This document shows, piece after piece, positions 18,201 through 27,961 of a DNA stretch of 64,000 nucleotides. Position 1 is the stretch's first letter. Each line of letters begins with the position of its first letter. The notes below the pieces were generated by a model that saw only the letters and a list, made by a program, of their open reading frames with translations, searched no databases and was not told where the DNA came from. Both the position numbers and the translations under genes were made by a program. Origin of the DNA: Atopobiaceae bacterium (GTDB lineage: Bacteria; Actinomycetota; Coriobacteriia; Coriobacteriales; Atopobiaceae); the NCBI GenBank assembly GCA_022482785.1, contig JAKVON010000004.1:124001-188000 (forward strand), written 5' to 3'.

Positions 18201-19301
18201 CTAGTGGCGCTCGGGGCTCTTCTCCTTGACCAGGACCGCCTCGGGGGTGCCCCTGAGCTCGGTGCCGGCAGGAATGAAGTTGTTGCGGTCGACGATCGCG
18301 TTCTCGATGATCGCGCCGGACTCGATGACGACGCCCTGGCCGATCAGCGAGTTGCGAACCGTCGCGCCACGCTCGACGCGGACGCCGCGACCGAGGATGG
18401 AGCCCGTGATCGAGCCGGAGATCCTCGACCCGGCAGAGACGAGCGAGTTGCGGACGCGGGAGCCCGTCTCGTACTTCGCGGGGGGCGTGTCGTGCGCCTT
18501 GGTCATGACGGGACGGCCCTCGGGGAACAGCTCCTCCGCGATCTTGGGGTCGAGGAGCTCCATGCTGTGACGGAAGTAGCCCTGCGTGGTGAAGATGGAG
18601 GCGGCGTAGCCATTGAACTGGTAGTCCATGACATTGACCTTGTCGAAGTCCTGAGCGAGGGCCTCGAACAGGTCGAGGTGGCTCACGGCCGCGTACCAGT
18701 CGAGCGCCTTCAGGAGCACCTCGCGCTTGATGATGAACGTGTCGAGGAACTCGTCCTCGCCATACTTGGCGCCGCGATGCATGCCCTTGACGCGGCCGTC
18801 CTCGATCCAGGCCGACGAGAGGTTGGGATCGTCGCAGGTGGCCTTGCGCGTGACGATGGTGATGTCGGCGCCGGTGGAGGCATGGCAGTCGATGAGCGGG
18901 TCGTAGTCCATGTTGAAGATCACGTTGGAGGAGCTGACGATCACGTAGGGCTCCGTGGCGCGGTCGAGGAACAGGCGGTTGAAGTCGATGTCGCGGAGCA
19001 GGAAGCGCGAGCCCTCGCGAGTCGACCCGAACGCCGATCCGGGGAGGATGAACAGGCCCCCGTTCTTGCGGTCGAGCGACCAGTCCTTGCCCGAGCCGAT
19101 GTGGTCGATGATCGAGCGGTAGTTGTAGGGCATGACGACGCCCACGGTGCGCACCCCGCAGTTGACCAGGTTGGACATCGGGAAGTCGATGAGGCGGTAG
19201 CGGCCTGCGTAGGGCAGGGACGCCGCCGGCCGCACGTCGGTGAGCATGCTCGAGTTCTGAGTGGAGTAGTTAGCGGTGATGATGCCGATTGCCTGTGCCA
19301 T
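18201..19301 (-). CDS. glgD: Glucose-1-phosphate adenylyltransferase subunit GlgD
   Basis: GlgD is the non-catalytic, modulatory partner of GlgC in the ADP-glucose pyrophosphorylase of Gram-positive bacteria. The 366-residue protein has a degenerate nucleotidyltransferase fold (YAGRYRLIDFPMSNLVNCGV, DYDPLIDCHASTGADIT). It lacks the canonical N-terminal GGxGxRL loop that GlgC keeps, which is the hallmark of GlgD. The C-terminal left-handed beta-helix shows hexapeptide repeats (NSLVSAGSRISGSI, NSLIGQGVVIESGAIIENA). It begins two bases after the glgC stop, with GGGAGGAG lying across that stop, so the two subunits are coupled for balanced synthesis. Confidence 0.94.
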   Translation of the reverse strand: MAQAIGIITANYSTQNSSMLTDVRPAASLPYAGRYRLIDFPMSNLVNCGVRTVGVVMPYNYRSIIDHIGSGKDWSLDRKNGGLFILPGSAFGSTREGSRFLLRDIDFNRLFLDRATEPYVIVSSSNVIFNMDYDPLIDCHASTGADITIVTRKATCDDPNLSSAWIEDGRVKGMHRGAKYGEDEFLDTFIIKREVLLKALDWYAAVSHLDLFEALAQDFDKVNVMDYQFNGYAASIFTTQGYFRHSMELLDPKIAEELFPEGRPVMTKAHDTPPAKYETGSRVRNSLVSAGSRISGSITGSILGRGVRVERGATVRNSLIGQGVVIESGAIIENAIVDRNNFIPAGTELRGTPEAVLVKEKSPERH

Positions 19302-19303
19302 CG

Positions 19304-20452
19304 TTACTCCTCCCCCTTTCCGACTACCACGTCGTCGCCGATGACGGCGGTGTCCTTCGTGACGTCGACGCTGCCGAGCGTGACGTTCTCCTCGACGGTC
19401 GAGTTCTCGCCGAGGATGGCGCGAACCACGCGGGCGCCTTCCTTGACCTTGGCACCCGGAAGCAGGATCGAGTCGACGACCGTCGCGCGCGGGCCGACGT
19501 AGGAGTCGGTGGACAGGACGGAGTGCTTCACCGAGCCGAACACGCGGCAGCCGTTGCCGACCAGGCTGTCGTCGATGTCGCCCTCGGGCCCGACGTAGTG
19601 AGGCGGACGCGTGCTGGCGTTCGACATGATCGGGAAGTCCTTCGCGTACAGGTCGAACTCGGGCTTCTCGCCCAGCAGCTCCATGCTCGTCTCGTGGAAC
19701 GACGCGATGGTGCCGACGTCGCGCCAGAAGCCGTTGAACTCGAAGGTGTAGAGGCGACGGCCCTCGGAGAGGAGCTTGGGGATGATGTTGTTGCCGAAGT
19801 CGTGCTCGCTCTGGGGATCGTTGTGATCCTCCTTGAGCTTCTCGATCAGCAGGTCGGTGTTAAAAATGTAGATGCCCATGGAGGCGAGGTTCGAATCGGG
19901 CTTCTTGGGCTTCTCGGTGAACTTGAGGATCTTCTCGTCGTCATCCTGCGTGATGATGCCGAAGCGGGAGGCCTCCTCCCAGGGCACGGGCATGACCGAG
20001 ACGGTGAGGTCGGCGTTGTGCCTGATGTGGTTCTCGAGCATCTTGTGGTAGTCCATGCGGTAGAGCTGGTCGCCCGAGAGGATGAGGACGTAGTCGGGCT
20101 TATAGCCCTCGATGTAGCCGATGTTCTGGTAGACGGCGTCGGCCGTGCCCTCGTACCAGGCACCGCCCGTCTCGGTGGCATAGGGCGGCAGGATCGAGAC
20201 GCCCGCGCCGCGCTCGTCGAGGTTCCAGGCCTCGCCGGTGCCGATGTAGGAGTGAAGAACGTAGGGACGATACTGGGTGAGCACGCCCACCGTGTCGATC
20301 CCCGAATTCGCGCAGTTCGAGAGGGCGAAGTCGATGATGCGGTATTTTCCTCCGAACGAGACCGCTGGCTTGGCGATGTTCCTCGTCAAAGCCCCCAGTC
20401 TGCTTCCTTGCCCGCCGGCAAGGAGCATTGCGATGCACTTCTCTTTGCTCAT
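19304..20452 (-). CDS. glgC: Glucose-1-phosphate adenylyltransferase GlgC
   Basis: The catalytic subunit of ADP-glucose pyrophosphorylase: ATP plus glucose-1-phosphate to ADP-glucose, the committed step to glycogen. The N-terminus has [14 protein letters not shown] (nucleotide loop), [19 protein letters not shown] and [22 protein letters not shown] holds the metal-binding Asp, and [10 protein letters not shown] and [13 protein letters not shown] bind glucose-1-phosphate. A C-terminal beta-helix ends in [13 protein letters not shown]. At 382 residues it has the normal length for the Gram-positive type. It is followed two bases later by glgD and preceded 72 bases earlier by glgP. Confidence 0.97.
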   Translation of the reverse strand: MSKEKCIAMLLAGGQGSRLGALTRNIAKPAVSFGGKYRIIDFALSNCANSGIDTVGVLTQYRPYVLHSYIGTGEAWNLDERGAGVSILPPYATETGGAWYEGTADAVYQNIGYIEGYKPDYVLILSGDQLYRMDYHKMLENHIRHNADLTVSVMPVPWEEASRFGIITQDDDEKILKFTEKPKKPDSNLASMGIYIFNTDLLIEKLKEDHNDPQSEHDFGNNIIPKLLSEGRRLYTFEFNGFWRDVGTIASFHETSMELLGEKPEFDLYAKDFPIMSNASTRPPHYVGPEGDIDDSLVGNGCRVFGSVKHSVLSTDSYVGPRATVVDSILLPGAKVKEGARVVRAILGENSTVEENVTLGSVDVTKDTAVIGDDVVVGKGEE

Positions 20453-20524
20453 CGCGCCCTCCTTCTCTTTGACGCGCCCTTACGCGCCAACCGCAGTTAT
20501 CCGCACGATCCCTGTCCCGGCGCG

Positions 20525-23026
20525 CTACTCTGCGTGCCAGATTTCGCGGGCGTACTCCTCGATCGTGCGGTCGCTCGAGAAGAAACCCGACTTTGCAGTA
20601 TTGTGAAGCGCCTTGCTGAACCACTCCTGCCTCTTGCGGTAGTCATGGTTGAGCTCCTCGAAAGCCTCCACATACGGCTTGAAATCCCTGAGAATGAACT
20701 CCTGGTCGTTATTGGTCATGAGCTCGTCATGGATATTCTCAAAGTTGCCGGAGAGTCGCGCAAGGGTGCCATCGGTGAGCTCGTCGACAATCCGGCCGGT
20801 GCGGTCCCGATCGGAGTTGTACTCGTTCCAGGCCCAGTACTGGCCCGAGGCGCGGAGCGCCTCGACGTCCTCGACGCGCATGCCGAAGATCTTGATGTTC
20901 TCCTCGCCCACCAGCTTGGCGATCTCGACGTTGGCGCCGTCGTAGGTGCCGAGCGTAATCGCGCCGTTGAGCATGAGCTTCATGTTCGACGTGCCGGAGG
21001 CCTCCTTGCCGGCGGTCGAGATCTGCTCGGAGATGTCGGCGGCGGAGTAGATGTACTGGGCGTTCGAGACCGCGAAGTTGGGGACGAACGCGACGCGGAT
21101 CTTGTCGTTCACCCTCTTGTCGTTGTTGATCACGTCGGCCGTGGAGTTGATGAGGCGGATGACCTCCTTGGCGAAGAAGTAGCTCTGGGCCGCCTTGCCC
21201 GCGAAGATGAAGCTCGTGGGCTCGATGTCGAGGCTCGGGTCGTCGCAGAGGCGGTTGTAGAGGTCGAGCACCTTGAAGACGTTCAGCAGCTGGCGCTTGT
21301 AGGAATGGAAGCGCTTGATCTGCGCGTCATAGATCGTGTTCGGGTCGAGGACGACGCCGGAGGCCTTCTCGACGTAGGCGGCGAGGCGCTTCTTGTTCTC
21401 GAGGCGCGACGCCTCCATGTCCTCGAGGAAGGAGGCGTCCTTCTCGAAGGGGACGAGCTTCTCGAACTCGTTGGAGTCGGTCATCCACCTGTCGCCGATG
21501 GCGGACGTGATGAGCTTGGAGTAGGAGGGGTTCGCCTCGCCGAGGAAGCGACGGTGCGAGATGCCGTTGGTCTTGTTGTTGAACTTCCCCGGATCGATCT
21601 CGTAGTAGTCCTTGAAGACCTCGTGCTCGAGGATGTTGGTGTGGAGGTCGGACACGCCGTTCACGGAATGGCTGCAGATGATGGAGAGGTTCGCCATGCG
21701 CACCTGGCCGTCCCAGAGGATGGCGGTGTTCCTGAGCATGTCCTGCCAGTTGTCGTACCTGTCGCGGGGGAAGCTCTCGCGGTAGCGGCGGTCTATCTCC
21801 TCGACGAAGGTGTAGACGCGGGGAAGCAGGGTGCGGAAGGTGTTGATGGGCCACTTCTCGAGCGCCTCGGGCATGATCGTGTGGTTGGTGAACGAGACGG
21901 AGCCCTTGACCACGGCCCAGGCCGCGTCCCAGTCGAGCCCCTCGTCGTCGATGAGGATGCGCATGAGCTCGGGGCCGCAGAGGGCGGGGTGGGTGTCGTT
22001 GGTGTGGATGGCGACGTGGTCGGCGAAGTGGGCCCAGTCGTTGCCATGCTCCTTGTGGTAGGTGCGGATGATGGTCTGGAGGCCGGCTGAGACGAAGAGG
22101 TACTCCTGCTTGAGGCGCAGGAGCCTGCCGTGCTCGCCCGCGTCGTTGGGGTAGAGGATCGTCGAGATGGCCTCGACGTCGGAGCGGAACTTCATGGCCT
22201 TGGCGTAGTCGCCCGAGTTGAAGGCGTCGAGGTCGAAGTCCTCGCGCGCGGGCTCCGCGGACCAGAGGCGCAGCTTGTTGACCGTCTTGCCGTCATAGCC
22301 GACGACCGGCACGTCATAGGGGACCGCGAGGACCTCGTCGGCGTTGTCCCAGGTGAACCAGAACTTGCCGTTCTCCTCGTGTCGGACCTCGTCGCCGTTG
22401 AAGCGCACGACGACGGCGGACTCGGGCTTGCGGGCCTCGAAGGGATATCCGTGCGCGAGCCAGTTGTCGGTCTCCTCGACCTGGCAGCCATCCTTGATCT
22501 CCTGGCGGAACAGGCCGTAGCGGTAGCGCATGCCGTTGCCGTACCCGGCGATTCCGAGCGTCGCCATGGAGTCGAGGAAGCACGCGGCCAGACGCCCGAG
22601 GCCGCCGTTGCCCAGCCCGGCATCCGCCTCCTGGTCGCAAAGCGTCGCGAGGTCGCTGCCGAGCTCGTCGAGGCCCTCGGCGACGAGCTCGCGCGCGCCG
22701 TAGTCCATGAGGTAGTTGTCAAGGAGCTTGCCGATGAGGAACTCGAGGCAGAAGTAGTAGACCTTCTTCTGGTCGCTCTTGACGGCGCGACGCGTCGTCG
22801 CGGACTCGATGGAACGGGACTTGACGGCGATGAGCTTGGCGAGCATCGAGTAGCGGTCGAGGTCGTCGCACTCCTCGAAGGTCTTGCCGAGCTCGCTCTC
22901 GAAGATTGCCCTGTACTGGTCGATGAAGTCCTGCTTGTCCTTGAACAGCTGCATACCGTTTTCCTGTTTTGTCGACGGGACCGGTGCCACGACGGCCTCG
23001 GTCTTCTCCTTCTTGAATAGAGACAT
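20525..23026 (-). CDS. glgP: Glycogen phosphorylase
   Basis: GT35 phosphorylase that releases glucose-1-phosphate from glycogen ends using pyridoxal phosphate. The 833 residues include ALGNGG-type DAGLGNGGLGRLAACFLDS, HTNDTHPALCGPELMR, KTNGISHRRF, QIKRFHSYKRQLLN, and the cofactor lysine in EASGTSNMKLMLNG. The N-terminal 25 residues (MSLFKKEKTEAVVAP) are an extra leader; the conserved part starts near MQLFKDKQDF. It lies 15 bases after glgB, so synthesis and breakdown enzymes share one transcript, implying control at the level of enzyme activity or substrate rather than by separate promoters. Confidence 0.97.
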   Translation of the reverse strand: MSLFKKEKTEAVVAPVPSTKQENGMQLFKDKQDFIDQYRAIFESELGKTFEECDDLDRYSMLAKLIAVKSRSIESATTRRAVKSDQKKVYYFCLEFLIGKLLDNYLMDYGARELVAEGLDELGSDLATLCDQEADAGLGNGGLGRLAACFLDSMATLGIAGYGNGMRYRYGLFRQEIKDGCQVEETDNWLAHGYPFEARKPESAVVVRFNGDEVRHEENGKFWFTWDNADEVLAVPYDVPVVGYDGKTVNKLRLWSAEPAREDFDLDAFNSGDYAKAMKFRSDVEAISTILYPNDAGEHGRLLRLKQEYLFVSAGLQTIIRTYHKEHGNDWAHFADHVAIHTNDTHPALCGPELMRILIDDEGLDWDAAWAVVKGSVSFTNHTIMPEALEKWPINTFRTLLPRVYTFVEEIDRRYRESFPRDRYDNWQDMLRNTAILWDGQVRMANLSIICSHSVNGVSDLHTNILEHEVFKDYYEIDPGKFNNKTNGISHRRFLGEANPSYSKLITSAIGDRWMTDSNEFEKLVPFEKDASFLEDMEASRLENKKRLAAYVEKASGVVLDPNTIYDAQIKRFHSYKRQLLNVFKVLDLYNRLCDDPSLDIEPTSFIFAGKAAQSYFFAKEVIRLINSTADVINNDKRVNDKIRVAFVPNFAVSNAQYIYSAADISEQISTAGKEASGTSNMKLMLNGAITLGTYDGANVEIAKLVGEENIKIFGMRVEDVEALRASGQYWAWNEYNSDRDRTGRIVDELTDGTLARLSGNFENIHDELMTNNDQEFILRDFKPYVEAFEELNHDYRKRQEWFSKALHNTAKSGFFSSDRTIEEYAREIWHAE

Positions 23027-23041
23027 GGATTCCTTTCGGTC

Positions 23042-25215
23042 CTATTTGGCTGCTTGCCCCTTCTTGGGCGCGACTTTCCTCGTGCCTGCGGGCTTTGCCG
23101 CAGACGGCTTGGCAGCCGCTGCCTTCTTGGCGGTCGCGGCGGGCTTCGTCGCGGTCGCGGGCTTCTTGGCCGCGGGCGTAGCCTTCCTTGCCGCAGGGGA
23201 TGTCTTCTTGGTGGCCGGCGCCGCCTTCTTTGCCGCAGGGGCCGCCTTCTTGGCAGCCGCGGCCTTGGAGGCGGCGGGCTTCTTGGCGGTTGCCCTCTTC
23301 GGGGCCGCCTTCGGCTTGGGGAGGTCGCCCGTGCGCTTGAACACCTGGCCGCCGATGGGGGCTATGCGCACGACGATCGAGTTGTCGCAGCCGTTCCAGG
23401 CGACCTTCTCGCTCTTCGCGGCGACGGTGTTGAGGACGCCGGAGCCGCCGAACTCCTCCGCGTCGCTGTTGAAGACCTCTTTCCACACGCCCTCGCGCGG
23501 GACGCCGATCCTGAACTCCTCGTAGGTCGCCGGGTCGAAGTTGATGACGACGAGCAGGTCGTCATCCGGCTCGTCGCCATGGCGCAGGAAGCTCACGATC
23601 GACTGGTCGGAGTCGTCCGCGTCAATCCACTCGAAGCCGTCCCAGGAGTAGCCCTCCTGCCAGAGGGCGGGTGACTTCTTGTAGAAGTCGTTGAGCCTCT
23701 CGATGAAGTGCTGCTGATGGGCATGAGTCTCGTACTCGTCGGTGAGGAACCACTGGATTCCCCTCGTAGTAGCGCCACTCGATGAACTGGGCGATCTCGT
23801 TGCCCATGAAGTTGAGCTTGGCGCCAGGGTGCGTGATCTGGTAGAAGGCCAGCGCGCGCATGCCCGCGAACTGACGCCAGTAGTCTCCCGGCATGCGGCC
23901 GATGAGCGAGCACTTCCCGTGCACGACCTCGTCGTGGCTGAGCGGCAGGATGAAGTTCTCGTTGAAGGCGTACATGATGGAGAACGTGATGAGCGTGTGG
24001 TTGCCCGGCCGCCAGGGGAAGTCCGTCTGGCAGTAGTGCAGGGTGTCGTTCATCCAGCCCATGTCCCACTTGTAGTGGAATCCGAGGCCGCCGTCCTTGA
24101 GAGGATAGGTGACGAGCGGCCAGGCCGTCGACTCCTCCGCCATCATCATGACGTCGGGGTGGTACTCCCCCACGCGCGCGTTGCACTCCTGGATGAAGTC
24201 GATGGAGACGAAGTCCTCCTCGGTGCCCTTCTCGTTGAACTTCTTCTTGGACGGGTCGTCCACGCCGAAGTTGAGGTAGAGCATGCTGGTGACGCCATCC
24301 ATGCGGATGCCATCGGCGTGGTACTGCTCGAGCCAGTAGAGGACGTTGGAGATGAGGAAGCTGCGCACCTCGCCGCGACCGAGGTCGAACTTGAAGGTAC
24401 CCCAGTCGGGATGCTCCTCCTTCTCGTAGAGCATGTGGCCGTTGAAGTGGACGAGGCCGTGCTCGTCACGGCAGAAGCCGCCGGGCACCCAGTCGAGGAT
24501 GACGCCGATGCCCGCCTTGTGGAACGAGTCGACGAGGTGCATGAACTGCTTGGGCGTGCCGTAGCGGGAGGTCGGCGCGAAGTATCCGGTGACCTGGTAG
24601 CCCCACGAGCCGTCGAAGGGGTGCTCCATGACGGGCAGCAGCTCGACGTGGGTATAGCCCATCTTCTTGACGTAGGCGACCATGCGCTTGGACATCTCGT
24701 CATAGGTGAGGTAGTCGCCGTTCTCCTCGCGGTCCCAGGAGCCGAGGTGCACCTCGTAGATGTTGAGCGGCTTCTTCATGTGGTTGGTCGCGCGGCGCTC
24801 GTCCATCCAGGCCTTGTCCTTCCAGGCATAGCCCGAGATGTCGGTGGCGCAGGAGGCGGTTCCCGGAGGGCACTCCGCCTCGAAGGCATACGGGTCGGCC
24901 TTGAACATGCGGCCCGCGTCCTTGGTGTCGATGACGTACTTGTAGAGGTCGCCCGCCTTGACGTTGGGGACGAAGCCCTCCCACACGCCGCCGGTCTCGG
25001 AGGGGGCCAGGGGATACTGGTCTGCGTCCCACTCGTTGAAGGTGCCCGTCACGTGGACGGCCTCGACGTCTGGGGCCCAGACGGCGAAGCGGAAAGCCCT
25101 TCTTGCCGCCCTCCGTCGCGGGGTGGGCACCCATCTTGTCGTAGCTTCGGTACCAGTTGCCCTTCGCGAGCAGATAGAGGTCATCGCTGGTAAGAGTGCG
25201 CTTGTCGTCTGCCAT
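23042..25215 (-). CDS. glgB: 1,4-alpha-glucan branching enzyme GlgB with basic tail (two frameshifts)
   Basis: GH13 branching enzyme of glycogen. The start at 25215 (MADDKRTLTSDDLYLLAKGN) follows GGGAG by eight bases. A CBM48 domain (VWAPDVEAVHVTGTFNEW) leads into the barrel with HVELLPVMEHPFDGSWGYQ, DWVPGGF, DGIRMDGVTSMLYL (nucleophile), MMAEESTAWP (acid) and LPLSHDEVVHGK. Frame changes occur near 25105 (TTTCC, one extra base) and near 23757 (GGGGAAT, one extra base). Both joins give conserved sequence. After the normal C-terminal sheet, about 92 residues form a Lys/Ala/Pro tail from PKPKAAPKRATAKKPAAS to QAAK, with 24 Lys, 3 Arg and no acidic residue. It is the first gene of the glycogen operon and is divergent from nth across 230 bases. 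Confidence 0.93.
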
Positions 25216-25445
25216 TCTTCGACGCTCCCTTGTCACACCGGCCTGAAAGGATCGGAAACGAGCATGCTGCGGTCGATCGCCACGCGAAGACGATCGTTCA
25301 CAGTGTATCTCTGATGTTCCCGAAAACTGACACCTGTTCGACGGACGCGCGACACTTCCGCCCTCTGTGCCGAATCGCCTTCTGAGCGTACCATGCCAAG
25401 TGGGAATTGCGAAATGTCGTGTCACCAGCAAGGAGGTTCGAAACC

Positions 25446-26138
25446 ATGCCGAGGGAGTCCAAGGCACGCAGGCGCGAGCGTGCGGTCGAGATGTGCCGCA
25501 GGATGGACGAGCGCTATCCCGAAGCGGAGTGCGCGCTTCACTACGGGACTCCGTTTGAGCTGGTAATCGCCGTGCTGCTCTCGGCTCAGACCACCGACGC
25601 CGCCGTCAACAAGGTCACGCCCGAGCTGTTCGACCGTTGGCCGAATCCTGCGGAGATGGCTGCGGCGAACCAGGCCGACGTGGCCGAGGTGATCCGCTCG
25701 ATCGGCTTCTGGAGGACGAAGTCGGCACATTGCGTGGAGTGCGCCCAGAAGATTATGGCCGACTACGCCGGCGAGGTCCCTCGCACGATGGACGAGCTCA
25801 AGACCCTGCCGGGCGTGGGAAGGAAGACGGCGAACATCGTCCTCAACAACGCCTTCGGCATAGTCGAGGGAATCGCCGTCGACACGCACGTCTTCAGGAT
25901 CGCGACGCGGATGGGCCTCACGAGGGCGGACACCCCGCTCAAGGCCGAGCAGGACCTGCTGGACGTCATCCCCAGGGAGCTCTGGGGACCCGTGAACCAC
26001 CAGCTGGTGCTGTTCGGCCGCGAGGTGTGCGACGCGCGCCGGCCGCTCTGCGGGGAGTGCCCGCTCGCGGACATCTGTCCGAGCGCAGGCAAGCCCCCCG
26101 AGAGCACGAGGCGCAAGGCGGCCGCGAGGCGCGGCTAG
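25446..26138 (+). CDS. nth: Endonuclease III
   Basis: A base-excision repair glycosylase/AP lyase for oxidised pyrimidines. The 230 residues show LLSAQTTDAAVNKVTPELF, the helix-hairpin-helix LPGVGRKTANIVLN with the Schiff-base Lys, the catalytic Asp in AVDTHVFRIATRMGL, and the iron-sulfur loop C-x6-C-x2-C-x5-C (CDARRPLCGECPLADIC). AAGGAGG nine bases before the ATG at 25446 fixes this start over a longer upstream frame. Its stop overlaps the convergent metY stop in CTAG, so the two transcripts must overlap. It stands alone on the plus strand, and no clear promoter was found in the 230-base divergent gap. Confidence 0.96.
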   Translation: MPRESKARRRERAVEMCRRMDERYPEAECALHYGTPFELVIAVLLSAQTTDAAVNKVTPELFDRWPNPAEMAAANQADVAEVIRSIGFWRTKSAHCVECAQKIMADYAGEVPRTMDELKTLPGVGRKTANIVLNNAFGIVEGIAVDTHVFRIATRMGLTRADTPLKAEQDLLDVIPRELWGPVNHQLVLFGREVCDARRPLCGECPLADICPSAGKPPESTRRKAAARRG

Positions 26139-27449
26139 ATTCGGTCGAGGGCCTGGTCGAGGTCGGCGATGATGTCGTCGACGCTCTCGATTCCCACGGA
26201 GAGGCGCACGAGGTCCTCGCTGAGGTGCGCCGCCTCGAGCTGCTCGGCCGTGAGCTGGGAATGCGTGGTGGACGCGGGATGGATGATGAGGGTCTTGGCA
26301 TCCCCCACGTTGGCCAGGTGCGTGGCGAGGCGCACGTTGTCCACGAGGTCGAGGCCGCTCTGCCGGCCTCCCCTTGACGCCGAAGACGACCACGCCGCCG
26401 AAGCCATGCCGCAGGATGCGCGCCGCGACGTCATGGGTTGGGTGGCTCTCGAGGCCCGGATAGCTCACCCAGGCGATCTTCGGATGGCTCTCGAGGTGCC
26501 TGGCGACGGCCAGCGCGCTGTCGGACTGACGCTGGACGCGCAGCGAGAGAGTCTCTATCCCGAGGCCGATCTGCTGGGCGTTGAACGGGGAGAGGGTGGG
26601 CCCGAAGTCGCGGAGCTGCTGTGCCAGCACGCGGGTGCCGAACGCCGCGCTGCCGAGGGCATCCCAGAAGACGAGCCCGTGATAGTCGGGGTCCGGCTCG
26701 GTGAGGGTGGGGAACTTGCCCTCGACCTTGCCCCAGTCGAAGTTGCCTCCGTCTATGACGGCGCCTCCCACCGAGGTCCCATGTCCGCCGATCCACTTCG
26801 TGAGGGACTCGATCACCACGGCGGCGCCGTCCTCGGCCGGACGGTAGAGGTAGGGCGTCGCGAAGGTGTTGTCCACGAAGACCGGCACGTCGACCGTGCT
26901 GGCCGCGGCGACGAGGGCGGGCACGTCGGAGACGTCGAGCCGAGGGTTGCCGATGGTCTCGGCATACCAGAGCTTGGTGTTCTCGTCGGTTGCGGAGAGG
27001 AACCCCTCGACGTCGTTGTTCTCCACGAAGCTCGTGTGGATGCCGAGGCGCTCGAAGGTGTGGAGGAAGATGTTCCACGTCCCGCCGTAGAGGGAGTTCG
27101 AGGCCACGATGTTGTCGCCGGCCCGCGCGATGTTGAGGATCGCGAGGATCTCGGCCGCATGGCCCGAGGCGACCGCGACGGCCGCCGAGCCATGCTCGAG
27201 CGCGGCGACGCGCGCGGCGACGGAGTCGGTCGTGGTGTTGGTCAGGCGGCCGTAGACGTTGCCAGGCACCTGGAGCGCGAACTTTCCGGCGGCATCGGCC
27301 GCGTCCTTGAACTCGAAGGCGGCGGACTGGTAGATGGGAAGGGACGAGGACCCGGTGACGGGATCGGGGGCAAGCCCCGCGTGCACCTGAAGGGTGTCGA
27401 AGTGGGCTTCGGGGTCGTTGGCGAAGCTGGGATCGAGTTGGAAGGCCAT
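26135..27449 (-). CDS. metY: O-acetylhomoserine sulfhydrylase (one frameshift)
   Basis: A PLP enzyme of the Cys/Met family that makes homocysteine from O-acetylhomoserine and sulfide. FDTLQVHAGLAPDP, NVYGRLTNTTTD, VASGHAAEILAI, NPRLDVSD, the PLP Lys in SLTKWIGGHGTSVGG, and HPASTTHSQLTAEQ are all present. The frame breaks near 26368 between VVVFGVKG and GRQSGLDLVDNV, one base off in AAGGGGAGG; the repaired protein is about 437 residues. The start at 27449 has AAGGAGG nine bases ahead. It has its own strong promoter and a leader of about 200 bases with stable stems, so methionine or SAM control is likely at RNA level. MetF/MetH near the right edge complete the pathway. Confidence 0.93.
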
Positions 27450-27645
27450 GGTGTTTCCTCCTTGGTTTGGCGCAGGCCATGCCCGCCGAGTCGTCGGGGC
27501 CGTGGCCTGAGCCTGTGCTGTTTGGGAAAGACGGACGTTTTACGCCCGGACTCCGGAACGACATCGTCGCTCAGGCAACGAGAGCCCGGGCTAGCGCATC
27601 ATCCGACAGGAAATGCAGGTGTATGTCGTCTTGGTCACCATGATG
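27450..27645 (-). promoter_or_regulatory. Structured 5' leader of metY, candidate regulatory RNA
   Basis: About 200 bases separate the predicted transcript start from metY. On the minus strand an outer stem GCCCGGGCT/AGTCCGGGC (nine pairs, one G-U) encloses a seven-pair hairpin TCGTTGC-CTGA-GCGACGA. CGTAAAACG follows. Nearer the gene, CAGGCCA pairs with TGGCCTG around a C/G-rich loop, just ahead of the ribosome site. The SAM-I core (GGCAACC, GATGAAACC) is not present, and I recognise no other SAM or SAH riboswitch consensus. Confidence 0.5.
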
Positions 27646-27651
27646 TCCTAT

Positions 27652-27679
27652 ATCATAGCTAATGACTAGGATTTGTCAA
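27652..27679 (-). promoter_or_regulatory. metY promoter
   Basis: TTGACA (27674-27679) and TATGAT (27652-27657) are separated by 16 bases on the minus strand, a near-consensus sigma-70 promoter. An inverted pair ATGAT-N7-ATCAT overlaps the -10 and start point and could be an operator. Confidence 0.8.
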
Positions 27680-27882
27680 CGCATGGGGAGGGAATCCCCC
27701 GACATTTGTCGATGGTTGCGACAATCATGCACAGTCTGCGACTGTTCCCGCGATTCGAAGACCCATCGAGCATCTCGCCAGGGAAGATCGAAGGGCCCTC
27801 TTGGGAGGGTCTGCATTCGCCCGGGAAACGAATGGGATAGGTCGCGATCTGCGCAGCGGGCCGCACGCGCCGCCCGCGGACG

Positions 27883-27928
27883 GAAAAGCCCCCGGACCGC
27901 AGCCAGAAGGCCACGGTTCCGGGGGCTT
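27883..27928 (-). terminator. Terminator of rubrerythrin
   Basis: On the minus strand AGCCCCCGGAACCG pairs with CGGTCCGGGGGCT (one mismatch) across a 14-base loop and is followed by TTTT. It lies 34 bases after the rubrerythrin stop. Confidence 0.85.
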
Positions 27929-27961
27929 CGACGCACCCGTGCCAGAGCGCGGGCGAAGAGG

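Noticed and set aside
14243-18229. A very long open frame on the plus strand (over 1,300 codons) opposite the glycogen genes
   Set aside because: It is the mirror of GC-rich codons of glgA and the debranching fusion, is Leu/Gly/Arg/Val-biased and has no family motifs.
19289-22090. Plus-strand frame of over 900 codons opposite glgC and glgP
   Set aside because: Antisense shadow of conserved genes; Val/Glu/Asp/Leu/Gly pattern without domains.
25422-26135. Extension of MetY by more than 200 residues on the minus strand
   Set aside because: It is out-of-frame sequence beyond the frameshift at 26368 and lies antisense to nth.
27450-27645. SAM-I riboswitch before metY
   Set aside because: The core GGCAACC and GATGAAACC elements and the kink-turn are not present.
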